Positions 43,014 to 51,925 of a stretch of 64,000 nucleotides of DNA are shown in pieces; position 1 is the first letter of the stretch; every line of letters starts with the position of its first letter. The notes beneath the pieces were generated by a model that did not search any database, was not told the origin of the DNA, and was given only the letters and a program-made list of their open reading frames with translations. Made by a program: the position numbers and the translations under genes. This DNA is from Nitrospira sp. GTDB lineage: Bacteria > Nitrospirota > Nitrospiria > Nitrospirales > Nitrospiraceae. Location of the stretch: NCBI GenBank assembly GCA_030123605.1, contig CP126123.1, positions 682,001 to 746,000 of the forward strand. Reading direction: 5' to 3'.

Positions 43014-43844
43014 TCAAATTGGGAGTCCTTGTTCCTTGCGATGAAGTTCTCTCATTTTAAGAGCAATCATGTATTCGTACATCGATTGCAGGACGCAGTA
43101 TGTGAATCCGGGACGTCCATCAAGAAAGCCACCTTTGATGACATAGAGGTAGGTGAACTTCAACAACGAACGGCACGGGAGGCGGAACGACAAATTTTTC
43201 AGCGCTTTGCGGCGACTCGCCGTATCTCTGTCGAGTAGGGATGCATCTGATTGAGCGGCACCCTTCAAAACCTTGGCCCCTTCCATGGCTTCAAGTGTGG
43301 AGTATTTGTTGTGTTTCTCAAACCACTCACCCAATCCTTTGCTGAAATTGTAGTGAAGAAAATGGTGCACCAGATATCCGTGAGGTCCCTTGATTACAGG
43401 AGTCGGATTGACCAAGCGCTCAAATCGAATCTTAGACGGCCTAAAGAATCGCATGATCATTCCGGGCGGCATGGCATGTTTTATCCACCGTCCCATAAAG
43501 AAGTTTCTTCTGCCGCAATAATAGGCGACCGTAGATTCGCGTTCATTGGAGGCGATGTTGATGATCTCTTCCTTGAGTCCTTCCGTCATTCTTTCATCTG
43601 CGTCCAGATAAAACACCCACTGGTGCTTAAATACGATGTTCTCAAGGGCCCAGTTTTGATGGGCTGCCCAATTGTCAAACGTCCGCTGTACAACGCGAGC
43701 GCCTTTTTCTCGGGCAATGGATACCGTTCGATCGACGCTATTGGAGTCAAGCACGACGATATCATCGCACCATTGCACTGAATCCAAACAAGCTCCCAGA
43801 TTGATCTCTTCATTCAAGGTAAGAATCAGAATGGACACGCTCAT
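43014..43844 (-). CDS. GT2-family glycosyltransferase (WaaE/KdtX-like), copy 2
   Basis: 276 residues. Shared motifs are SILILTLNEEINLGACLDS, VVLDSNSVDRTVSI, HQWVFYLDADERMT and KFTYLYVIKGGFLDGRPGF. It starts on ATGA, overlapping the stop of the methyltransferase gene, so the two are translationally coupled. The 170 bases to the next GT2 copy show no gene. The acceptor is not predictable. Confidence 0.9.
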   Translation of the reverse strand: MSVSILILTLNEEINLGACLDSVQWCDDIVVLDSNSVDRTVSIAREKGARVVQRTFDNWAAHQNWALENIVFKHQWVFYLDADERMTEGLKEEIINIASNERESTVAYYCGRRNFFMGRWIKHAMPPGMIMRFFRPSKIRFERLVNPTPVIKGPHGYLVHHFLHYNFSKGLGEWFEKHNKYSTLEAMEGAKVLKGAAQSDASLLDRDTASRRKALKNLSFRLPCRSLLKFTYLYVIKGGFLDGRPGFTYCVLQSMYEYMIALKMRELHRKEQGLPI

Positions 43845-44485
43845 TGCTGAGGCTTTCTGGCGATTGCGATCATGGACTTCGCGAGCATCGGAATGCGGCC
43901 GATGCGAACAAACGAAATGTCCTCGAATCCCATTTCCTTGAGCAAGGTCCGCAAGGTGCTCATCGACCAGAATTTAATGTGGCCGTAATCCCACAGTGCG
44001 GTAAAATGATCGTCCATCTTCCCGGTGAGAGAGAGCGCCAAATTTTTCCAAGAGCCATGGTATGGCGTGGAGATGATCGCCGTCCCTCCGGGGAGCAACA
44101 AGTCGCTCACGACTGCGGCGAACTTTCTCGGGAAATAGAGGTGTTCGACGACTTCAAGGCTCAGAACGATGGGGAACTTTCCATAGCGATGGGCTAAATC
44201 ATCATAAGCCGAGCCGGAAAAAATCTTCAGATGAGGATAATGCTCCTTCGCATTACGAACACCGTCAGGAGAAGGATCTACGCCGGTTATCTCAAACCCG
44301 CCCTTCGTCAGTTCATTCGAAACCGAACCGTTCCCACAACCCAATTCAAAGATCCGTTTCTCCTCTTTGGTGGAATTCAAGGTGCTCAGAATTTTAACAA
44401 CTGCGGGTATCAGGTAGACGTGCGACGCATTGAGTCCGGCATCGGAATAGTCATATCCCCCGCAGTCCGAAGATGTAGCGGTCAC
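43841..44485 (-). CDS. Class I SAM-dependent methyltransferase
   Basis: 214 residues from a GTG at 44485, chosen because GGAGG lies seven bases upstream and the GTGA overlaps the previous stop. The SAM motif I is IFELGCGNGSVSNEL, followed by ITGVDPSPDGV and a LSLEVVEHLYFP acidic loop. The later STPYHGSWKNLALSLTGK and FWSMSTLRTLLKEMGFE match the small sugar or lipid methyltransferases of glycan loci. It probably methylates a sugar. Confidence 0.87.
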   Translation of the reverse strand: MTATSSDCGGYDYSDAGLNASHVYLIPAVVKILSTLNSTKEEKRIFELGCGNGSVSNELTKGGFEITGVDPSPDGVRNAKEHYPHLKIFSGSAYDDLAHRYGKFPIVLSLEVVEHLYFPRKFAAVVSDLLLPGGTAIISTPYHGSWKNLALSLTGKMDDHFTALWDYGHIKFWSMSTLRTLLKEMGFEDISFVRIGRIPMLAKSMIAIARKPQQ

Positions 44486-45063
44486 GATGGATCCTCCGCA
44501 GGGGTTGCCAATCCACACGATAGTTCTCTTTTTCGAATCACTCTTACCGGGTTGCCGGCAACGACCAGCCAAGGTTCAACGTTGCGAATGACCGTTGAGC
44601 GCGCACCCACGACCGCTCCTTCACCGATCGTGACGCCGGGGCCGACAAACACATCGGCCGCAACCCAAGCACCAGCCTCAACAATGATGGGAGCTGTGAT
44701 GAGCGGCATGGTCGGGACGGTATAGTCGTGGCTGGCCGTGCACAGAAAACTGTACTGACTCACGACGGCGTGAGGCCCTAATCGAATCCTGTTGACGGAA
44801 TAACAATCCACTTTTTCGGACAGACAGCTATGCTCTCCCATCTCCAAATTCCAAGGCGCCCAAATCTTTGCGGAAGGATACGGGTGAGCGTTGATTCCGA
44901 TCTTTGCTCCGAAAAGCCGAAGAATGAATCGTCTCCAGCCATGAGCTATCCGTGGACTAGGACGATAGAAAATAACCCAAATGATCCCCCACAACACTCG
45001 TCCTAGTTGGTTCAAACGAGAATGTGGACTAGGGCAGAAAGATACATCGACGTGCATACGCAC
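44482..45063 (-). CDS. WcaF-like hexapeptide-repeat acetyltransferase
   Basis: 193 residues from GTG 45063; ATG 45057 is an alternative. The N-terminal segment RLNQLGRVLWGIIWVIFYRPSPR is typical of WcaF/NodL-like enzymes. Left-handed beta-helix repeats follow (IGINAHPYPSAKIWAPWN, IVEAGAWVAADVFVGPGVTIGEGAVVGA). The catalytic His is in TASHDYTVP. It would O-acetylate an EPS sugar using acetyl-CoA. It ends inside the methyltransferase start. Confidence 0.9.
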   Translation of the reverse strand: MRMHVDVSFCPSPHSRLNQLGRVLWGIIWVIFYRPSPRIAHGWRRFILRLFGAKIGINAHPYPSAKIWAPWNLEMGEHSCLSEKVDCYSVNRIRLGPHAVVSQYSFLCTASHDYTVPTMPLITAPIIVEAGAWVAADVFVGPGVTIGEGAVVGARSTVIRNVEPWLVVAGNPVRVIRKRELSCGLATPAEDPS

Positions 45064-45145
45064 CCCTATTTGCCGTGGGCGTCTGTAGCAATTGTTGGGT
45101 TTGTTGGAAGGACGAAACCTGAATGTGCCGTCCGACGTCTCCTAA

Positions 45146-46276
45146 CTATGAAATTTTTCGCAAAGGTTTTGATGCTATCGTGTTCATTGCCTTCAGGAAG
45201 GTTTCGCACATGCTTTCAATATTAATTTCTGACGATACAATCCGATAGGAGGCTGTACCCATTTCACGTAGCCGAGCAGGATTGGCGAGAGCATCTTCGA
45301 TAGTGGCTCCCAACAAGACCCAATCATTGGGCTTAATAATCCAGCCGTTCTCAGGTCGCACCAAGTCTGTTTCAGTACCATCTGCTTTGCTCACGATAAC
45401 CGGCAAGGCATGAGCCATTGCTTCCTGTATGGCGAGTCCACCTGTTCCAGGCAGCACAAAAATATCGGCCTCAAGGAGTGCATTACTTAGCTTTTCGCCG
45501 CGCAAATCACCTAAAAATTGTACATCTCCACGCAGTGAAGCCGCCAATGCTTCCAATTCTTTTTTTAGCGGACCATCTCCAATGATCTTAAGTATGGGTT
45601 TGGGGCTTGTTCGTAATTCGGATACGGCTTTAAGTAACAAGTCCACATTTTTCCTAGCTATCAGCGTGCCAATAAATAATATGATTGGGCGTTGATTAGA
45701 AATCACTGGTCGCTGTATGGCTTGCCTGATAGGTCTAGGAGAAACAGAATTGTGTGCAACAAAAATTCTGTCAGCTGGCATGCCCAAGGATTGATATTGC
45801 TCCGCTGCAAGCGAACTATACGCGAGCACACCGTCCAGCAAGCCAATTAAACCACGTCGTCCAAGGTCTCGAATTTTTTCAAACCCACTCGTGAGCGGCA
45901 TAACGCCTAGGCCATGGCCAATTACCGGGCAAGAACGGCGATGCAACCAGCGGATCATGAGAGGGGTGGTAAGGTTGCGAGGGTTTGCCTCGACAATGAC
46001 TACATCCGGTCGCCAAGTCTTCAGCCAATGCCTGAGACCTCTCTGCCAGCACAAATCAAACTTTCCACCGAAGAAGTACTGATTGTCTGCTGAAGCAAAC
46101 TTTGCGTGTTCGAGATCACGCCCAACTAACGGCACGTTGTTTTGGTCTGTCTTGCTTGCAAACACAGAAAGCCCACCGTGACATCTGGGGGCAATCAGGT
46201 CGTAGGCCATAATTCGGTACGGCTGTAATAAGCGCTGAACTATGCCGGCTCGGCCAGTGAACTCTTCATTAAGCAC
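45146..46276 (-). CDS. GT4-family glycosyltransferase
   Basis: 376 residues from a GTG at 46276, with GGGAGG six bases upstream; the ATG at 46312 has no proper site. The C-terminal half is a clear GT4 domain: IILFIGTLIARKNVDLLLKA, KIIGDGPLKKELEALA, VQFLGDLRGEKLSNAL and the donor loop PGTGGLAIQEAMAHALPVIV. The gene is AT-richer than the core locus. The 270 bases upstream to the FkbM gene contain no supported gene. Confidence 0.87.
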   Translation of the reverse strand: MLNEEFTGRAGIVQRLLQPYRIMAYDLIAPRCHGGLSVFASKTDQNNVPLVGRDLEHAKFASADNQYFFGGKFDLCWQRGLRHWLKTWRPDVVIVEANPRNLTTPLMIRWLHRRSCPVIGHGLGVMPLTSGFEKIRDLGRRGLIGLLDGVLAYSSLAAEQYQSLGMPADRIFVAHNSVSPRPIRQAIQRPVISNQRPIILFIGTLIARKNVDLLLKAVSELRTSPKPILKIIGDGPLKKELEALAASLRGDVQFLGDLRGEKLSNALLEADIFVLPGTGGLAIQEAMAHALPVIVSKADGTETDLVRPENGWIIKPNDWVLLGATIEDALANPARLREMGTASYRIVSSEINIESMCETFLKAMNTIASKPLRKIS

Positions 46277-46546
46277 GTGTCGCCTCCCATTCTTGTCACG
46301 ACAAATGACCATACCTCTTCATGACCAATGCCGAATTGGACACTGTGGTGTCATCCGCTATTCCCTACGGGTATTCTTGATGGTGTTTGCGCTCTCCGGA
46401 ATCGATCGTAATGAAATGTGAGGCCTTCTTCATCACACCATGCTTTGTGGCTGTGCATGCTGTTTCCGACTCATGAACTTCTTCTAGTCCATCACCGCGC
46501 GTTTTAACGCCTTCATCAATAGCGCACCGCTTGGGAGAAGGGGCAT

Positions 46547-47437
46547 CTAGAACTTCCTCCCGTGTATCGTCACAGGCGGCGATGTCCTCAATCTCTCAAT
46601 AACCGACATTTTATCTCGAATAAAAATTGTATTGCCTGATGTTAGATTCTTACCTTCGAGGCTTATCAATGTTCTTCCAATGGGATCGTATGAGAACGTT
46701 CTGAATCCATAATCGAACATCATTTCTATGATGAATAATTCGTCAAAACCATATCTCAAACCATTCCCGTTGAGTTCCATAATGACTGAATGCAAGGTTT
46801 GTTTTTTCAATGTCGCTTCGGCTCCCTGCAGAACGGGAGTTTCGTATCCTTCGACATCTATTTTCATTAAATCAGGTGACTCATCTTTGAGCACTGTATC
46901 TAAGGTTGAAACATTGACGACCGTGGTGCCGACACATCGTTCCCCTGGCGCGAGAGCATGATTACATGCTCCCATGCTATCGGAAAATGCTAGAGATCCC
47001 TCCTCGCGGCCTATGCCGATATTGAGACATTTCGTTCTATTCTCTAAATGGTTCAGATGAATATTATTTATGAGTCGACTATAGGTGCTTGGTATTGGTT
47101 CAAACGCATATCCGCGAGCTCCGATAGCAGAACAGGCAAGGATTGAATACGAACCGACATTGGCACCGACATCGATAAACAAATCTTCAGCTCGCAGTAC
47201 GTGTAGGAGGAATGCCATGTCTGGAAACTCAAAAAGCCCAGTGTAAATATTCCCTGTCAGTGCTGTTTCTCCGGCTCGGACCAGAAATCTTGATCCATTG
47301 ACCCAATCATACGTAATCTCGCCTTGTCCCAAACGGCTGATAACTTGCCACCTGGCAAACCGAAATATGGCTTTGAGCTTGTGATCCTTATTCAACGGGT
47401 GAGAGGTGATAAATTTCAGTACATTCAGAAATGACAT
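46547..47437 (-). CDS. FkbM-family methyltransferase
   Basis: 296 residues from the ATG at 47437 (TTG at 47476 is an alternative). The FkbM SAM domain has DLFIDVGANVGSYSILAC (~83), GYAFEPIPSTYSRLINNI, LDTVLKDESPDLMKIDVEGYE and the later VIMELNGNG. FkbM enzymes O-methylate sugars and other metabolites. The gene is markedly AT-rich compared with the flanking flippase and ligase genes, suggesting transfer. Confidence 0.88.
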   Translation of the reverse strand: MSFLNVLKFITSHPLNKDHKLKAIFRFARWQVISRLGQGEITYDWVNGSRFLVRAGETALTGNIYTGLFEFPDMAFLLHVLRAEDLFIDVGANVGSYSILACSAIGARGYAFEPIPSTYSRLINNIHLNHLENRTKCLNIGIGREEGSLAFSDSMGACNHALAPGERCVGTTVVNVSTLDTVLKDESPDLMKIDVEGYETPVLQGAEATLKKQTLHSVIMELNGNGLRYGFDELFIIEMMFDYGFRTFSYDPIGRTLISLEGKNLTSGNTIFIRDKMSVIERLRTSPPVTIHGRKF

Positions 47438-47487
47438 GTGCGTGCCTTGGCCCTCTGTGTTTCTCAATCCGATCAAATCGAGACTGC

Positions 47488-48855
47488 CTAGTATTCTCCT
47501 CGTGACGTTAACGTTGGATATCTGCTGAATACCTCAATGGCAGGTGCCCGACTCAATTCGGATTCATCCTTTTGATGGTGTATCGCGGTGTACCGCTGCG
47601 CGTACTTCCCTAGCAGAATTCCGAACATGAACACCTCCAGATTACCCAACAGACTGCCTTGCTTGAGAGCCAACAACAAGCTGTACAAGAACATAGCTAT
47701 AAGGGCAGCAACAATGGGTCGCTCAGAGGGGACTTGATACACATATCGATAACAACGCAACGCATTCCTTGTTACGACAAACAGAATAGCAAGAAACGCT
47801 GCGATTCCGACGAGCCCTTCTTCGGCTAGGATTTCGAGAGGAACAAAATGCGGGTAGATTCCAAGGATGCGAGGGTCAAAGGATGCCGAATTACCAAGCC
47901 CAAAGAACATCGTTTCTGGAGTTTTATACCACAGTCGAACGAGCAGGATAGCTTGGTCCAAACGACCAGACATCGCGCCTTGCATCGCTCGCTCACTCCA
48001 ACGGCTTCCGTCGACATAGTAGGTTTCTCGATTCGTCCAGAACTCCTGCATGGCCCAGGCTGTGATTCCGGCGAAGAATACCAGCAACAGAATCCAAGCT
48101 ACAAATTGGCGGGAATTCTTCATCCCTCGACTAAGAGGCCAACAACCGGCGGAAAGGGCAATTACTCCTAGCAATTGCCCACGGGAGCCTGACCTTACAA
48201 TGAGAGCAAGTGACAATCCCACTATGACCCATTTAACCGGAAGCCACAGTTTTGAGTGGGGCCATGGATCAGCCAGAATTGCAACAAGCACAACCATACC
48301 CGCCATGGCACTCACTGCGAGAGGGCTTCCGAATCCTTGTTCTCCCAAACCTTCAACTAGCACAATTCTTCGTACCCCCCATTTCACAAAAAACAAGAGG
48401 AGTGTCGATAGTCCCCCTCCAATCAGAATGAGTGCTGTAAAGGCATAGCGGAGATCTTTTGCCTCGGTCACCACCAGTGAGCTTAAAATCAGAAATGTAA
48501 CGAGATAAGGCCACCGACTTGCCCAGATGTCTAGGCTGATATCCGGACGAGGCGCCCACTGGGTAGAAGCGAATGCATAGAGGAACAAGGCAAGTGTGAG
48601 CCATCCGACCACCGGGTATCCGGTAAAAATCGAAAATCCCTTTCTGACGCCTTGAATGATTAAGGCGAGTACGAGCATTCCCCCTATCAGAAGATTCGTC
48701 GCGGTGTGGTGTTGTGCGAAAAAACTAGTCGTGGCTTGGCCCCATTGCTCCAACCCAAACATACAGAGCACGCCTGCGAGCGCCACCGCCGGATATCTCC
48801 AGAGTGCGATGAACAACCCACCTGCTATGGCGGCATAAGCTGCGATTCCGATCAT
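47488..48855 (-). CDS. O-antigen ligase/polymerase-like membrane protein (Wzy_C type)
   Basis: 455 residues with about twelve hydrophobic helices. A large loop near 290-345 holds WSERAMQGAMSGRLDQA and FGLGNSASFDPRILGIYPHFVPLEILAEEGLVG, the His/Glu motif typical of Wzy/WaaL. RSGSRGQLLGV is the conserved short loop. It polymerises or ligates the glycan repeat in the inner membrane. It overlaps the flippase stop by ATGA, so the two are coupled. Confidence 0.88.
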   Translation of the reverse strand: MIGIAAYAAIAGGLFIALWRYPAVALAGVLCMFGLEQWGQATTSFFAQHHTATNLLIGGMLVLALIIQGVRKGFSIFTGYPVVGWLTLALFLYAFASTQWAPRPDISLDIWASRWPYLVTFLILSSLVVTEAKDLRYAFTALILIGGGLSTLLLFFVKWGVRRIVLVEGLGEQGFGSPLAVSAMAGMVVLVAILADPWPHSKLWLPVKWVIVGLSLALIVRSGSRGQLLGVIALSAGCWPLSRGMKNSRQFVAWILLLVFFAGITAWAMQEFWTNRETYYVDGSRWSERAMQGAMSGRLDQAILLVRLWYKTPETMFFGLGNSASFDPRILGIYPHFVPLEILAEEGLVGIAAFLAILFVVTRNALRCYRYVYQVPSERPIVAALIAMFLYSLLLALKQGSLLGNLEVFMFGILLGKYAQRYTAIHHQKDESELSRAPAIEVFSRYPTLTSRGEY

Positions 48856-50369
48856 CCCGTCGTCCTATTCGTTCGGCCAAGACCGGGTATTCCTCTGAGG
48901 ACCAACCCGGTCGCTTCGGCCAGACTGTCCTTTAAAAAGACCCTCGTCAGGCCGAGATAAATTCCGACATACATGAGGAGCACCATTCCGGTCTGCCAGA
49001 GATTCGAACTATCGATCGATCCCAGGTATGCCACCAGTGTTGTGACCAAGAGTGCCAGGATTCCGAATGCAAACGCAGAGAGCATGGGGACGAGTGCGGC
49101 GCCTACATGGCCGTTGATCTGTCGCGTGATGAACCCACAGAAAAACACGCCGAAGATCAGGTTGTAGGCACTGACCACCACCGCAATGGCCATAAGTCCG
49201 CCTAACCACGCCCCGACCGCGCCGGCGATGACCGTGCCGATACCGTCAGCCAAGAGCAGCGCTGAAACGAGTCTCCATTCTCCGCGTCCTTCCATGAGAG
49301 ACCGGCAGAGCGGCATCACCATTTTGATCGGCAAACTCAGGGCCAGCAGTTGCACGACCGGGACGGCGCTGTCCCACTTTCCGCCCCACAGGCCATGGAC
49401 GAGAGAACTCGCACCGATGAACAGCATGAAGCAGATCAAGGTCGCCCCAAGCGTGAGTACTCGCACCGCTTTGAAAAAGGCGTTTTTTTGCCGGTCCTGA
49501 TCATGATCGAGGCGAGAGAATGTGGGCATCATGACGGCTTCCACGCCATTGGTGAACAGAACCGCCATGGAGAAGGTCAATTGAAACCCGAAGTAATAGA
49601 CGCCTAATGTTTCCTTCGACTGCAAGAGACTGATGGCCAAATAATCGCCGTTGATCGCCAGGATGCCCGCTAAAGTCGTCAGCATGATCCACCGGCTGTC
49701 TCGCAGCACTATCCGCATCCCTTGCCAGGTTAACGGAAAGTTGGCCGGCCATGATCCGACCAAATACCATCCTCCGATGGTTTCGAACAGCGCAATGACG
49801 ATGAGCGGAAGCACGAAACTGATCGGCCCCAACCCTACGAGGGCAAACCCGGCCATGGATCCATGGCGCAAGATTGCCGACCATATGTTCAACTGAGTTA
49901 ACTTCTGGAAGCTGAGGTCGGAGGAGAGTTTCGCCTGAAACACCATGCCCGCCGTATTGAGAGGAAGCGAGAGGGCGATGGTCCACAGCATCATGGTGAG
50001 TTCGGGACTGTCATACAGAGCGGAGAGTCCCGGAGCGGCCAGGGCGAGAAGGAAAAAGCCAAGTCCGTTAAAAAGGAGTGCGATCTTGAAGAATACCGTC
50101 GCACATTCCTCATACCTGCTGCCCTGCTGTATCAATAGCCTCTGCGTGCCACCGTTTCTCAGGGCCAGGATGATCGTGGACCACGAAATCGCGATGGCAT
50201 AGAGGGCAAAATCTTCTTTGCTCAGGACCCACCCGAGAACCAGTTGTGCGGCCAGGCTGGCGAACTTGCTCGCTAAAGTGCCGAACGTCGTCCACAGCAT
50301 CCCGCTTGTGACAAGACTCCGCATCGGTTGAGGAGAGAGTGGGAGAGGCGTAGATTTGACCTGAATCAT
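48852..50369 (-). CDS. Wzx-like oligosaccharide flippase (MOP superfamily)
   Basis: 505 residues with about 14 helices starting near residue 25 (MLWTTFGTLASKFASLAAQLVLGWVLSKEDFALYA). This N-terminal pattern is typical of the PST/Wzx family. It moves the undecaprenyl-linked repeat across the inner membrane. It comes after gmd in transcription order, with a gap of about 170 bases. The weak Shine-Dalgarno leaves some doubt on the start; ATG at about 50324 (MRSLVTS) is possible. Confidence 0.9.
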   Translation of the reverse strand: MIQVKSTPLPLSPQPMRSLVTSGMLWTTFGTLASKFASLAAQLVLGWVLSKEDFALYAIAISWSTIILALRNGGTQRLLIQQGSRYEECATVFFKIALLFNGLGFFLLALAAPGLSALYDSPELTMMLWTIALSLPLNTAGMVFQAKLSSDLSFQKLTQLNIWSAILRHGSMAGFALVGLGPISFVLPLIVIALFETIGGWYLVGSWPANFPLTWQGMRIVLRDSRWIMLTTLAGILAINGDYLAISLLQSKETLGVYYFGFQLTFSMAVLFTNGVEAVMMPTFSRLDHDQDRQKNAFFKAVRVLTLGATLICFMLFIGASSLVHGLWGGKWDSAVPVVQLLALSLPIKMVMPLCRSLMEGRGEWRLVSALLLADGIGTVIAGAVGAWLGGLMAIAVVVSAYNLIFGVFFCGFITRQINGHVGAALVPMLSAFAFGILALLVTTLVAYLGSIDSSNLWQTGMVLLMYVGIYLGLTRVFLKDSLAEATGLVLRGIPGLGRTNRTTG

Positions 50370-50540
50370 GTCCGTTGGTTTGATAAGGAGGACGCATGTC
50401 CTGGGGAAAGAATGCTACTGGCGTACCAGGCTACCCAACAACTCCTAGCACACTACCGGATCCGACTTCGTCGGCGATGAGATGTGTGAGGTCTTGGTGG
50501 CCGGCGGAATCGCGTGCGCCGCTGCATACCGACGTGATTC

Positions 50541-51554
50541 TCATGCGCGTTGTGTTCCCCTGGTGCCTTCCAGCATCTCCCGTTCGGCGCGCAGGTCCGC
50601 CTTCACCATCATGACGACCAGGTCGTCGAACGACACTTTCGGCTCCCAGCCCAGGATACGGTTGGCCTTCGTCGCGTCGCCGATCAGCAGGTCCACTTCG
50701 GTGGGGCGGTAGTAACGCGGGTCGATCTTGACGTACCGCCGCCAGTCCAGGTCCAGGTAGCCGAAGGCACGGTCGAGGAATTCCCGCACCGTGTGTGTTT
50801 CGCCGGTCGCGATGACGTAGTCGTCCGGCTGATCCGCCTGCAGCATCATCCACATGGCCTGCACGTAGTCGCCGGCAAATCCCCAATCGCGCTTGGCGTC
50901 GAGGTTGCCGAGAAACAATTCCTGCTGCAGGCCCAGCTTGATCCGGGCCGCTGCGCGCGTGATTTTTCTGGTGACGAAGGTTTCTCCCCGTCGGGGCGAT
51001 TCGTGATTGAAGAGGATGCCGTTGCAGGCAAACAGATTGTACGCTTCGCGGTAATTGACGGTGATCCAGTGGGCATAGACTTTGGCGGCTCCGTAGGGGC
51101 TACGCGGGTAGAACGGCGTGGTCTCCCGCTGAGGAATCTCCTGCACCTTGCCGAACATTTCGCTTGAAGATGCCTGGTAGAACTTCGGCGTGATTCCGGA
51201 TTCGCGAATGGCTTCCAAGAGACGCACCGTGCCGAGCGCCGTCACTTCGGCGGTGTACTCCGGCACATCGAAACTGACACGAACATGACTTTGCGCGCCG
51301 AGGTTGTAAATTTCTTCCGGTCGGATCGTGCGCAGAATCTTATTGAGGGAACTCGCGTCGTTGAGGTCGCCGTAGACCAACCGTAGCCGAGCGTCCGGGA
51401 CGTGGGGATCTTGATAGATCGAATCGATTCTCCCGGTATTGAACGAACTCGACCGCCTGATGATCCCGTGGACTTCGTAGTCTTTGGCCAACAAGAACTC
51501 CGCCAAATAAGATCCGTCTTGCCCGCTGATGCCGGTGATCAATGCTTTCTTCAC
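50541..51554 (-). CDS. gmd: GDP-mannose 4,6-dehydratase
   Basis: 337 residues from a GTG at 51554 (GGAGGA upstream), which gives the family-typical N-terminus [19 protein letters not shown]. An ATG at 51572 would add six residues and removes that ribosome site. NADP-binding GxxGxxG is at 8-14, with [11 protein letters not shown] and the YxxxK site [11 protein letters not shown] following. It makes GDP-4-keto-6-deoxymannose, the precursor of fucose, rhamnose or perosamine. It is the first gene of the minus-strand EPS run. Confidence 0.95.
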   Translation of the reverse strand: MKKALITGISGQDGSYLAEFLLAKDYEVHGIIRRSSSFNTGRIDSIYQDPHVPDARLRLVYGDLNDASSLNKILRTIRPEEIYNLGAQSHVRVSFDVPEYTAEVTALGTVRLLEAIRESGITPKFYQASSSEMFGKVQEIPQRETTPFYPRSPYGAAKVYAHWITVNYREAYNLFACNGILFNHESPRRGETFVTRKITRAAARIKLGLQQELFLGNLDAKRDWGFAGDYVQAMWMMLQADQPDDYVIATGETHTVREFLDRAFGYLDLDWRRYVKIDPRYYRPTEVDLLIGDATKANRILGWEPKVSFDDLVVMMVKADLRAEREMLEGTRGTQRA

Positions 51555-51925
51555 GTGTGGGTATTCCTCCATGGTCGCGGTACCGAATCAATCTCCGTTC
51601 CGGTGATTCACTGATCCGGCCCGGCGCAGTTGATTCATCGTGCAAGAACGAGTTTCCTTACCACATTTCATCGAGTCAGTGTGAGGGTAAAATAGATCTG
51701 GTAGGAGAATTCATTCGCTCGATGTTTCAACTTTACACACCTCCGGTGGTCCTTCCCTAGAGACAGTACGTAGTCGGCCGCTTCACCGTAGGTGATATTT
51801 CGGCATTGACCTCTGGCGCCGACGAATGTACTGTGCCCTTCGTCGCGCCTGCCGTACGCAAGGCCGAACGGACAGGGCCTCGTTCAAGAAGTATCGATCG
51901 ACATCTTCTTGCTTAGGGCGTTCCA
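51555..51925. other. Divergent intergenic region between gmd and the heparinase-like gene
   Basis: 371 bases that should hold the promoters of the minus-strand EPS run and the plus-strand heparinase-like gene. No convincing -35/-10 pair, palindrome or ORF stands out by eye. Confidence 0.4.

Noticed and set aside
50396-50614. Plus-strand frame of 72 codons with AAGGAGG before its ATG, between the flippase and gmd genes
   Set aside because: It runs into the 3' end of gmd on the other strand, has no family features, and most of it is gmd antisense.
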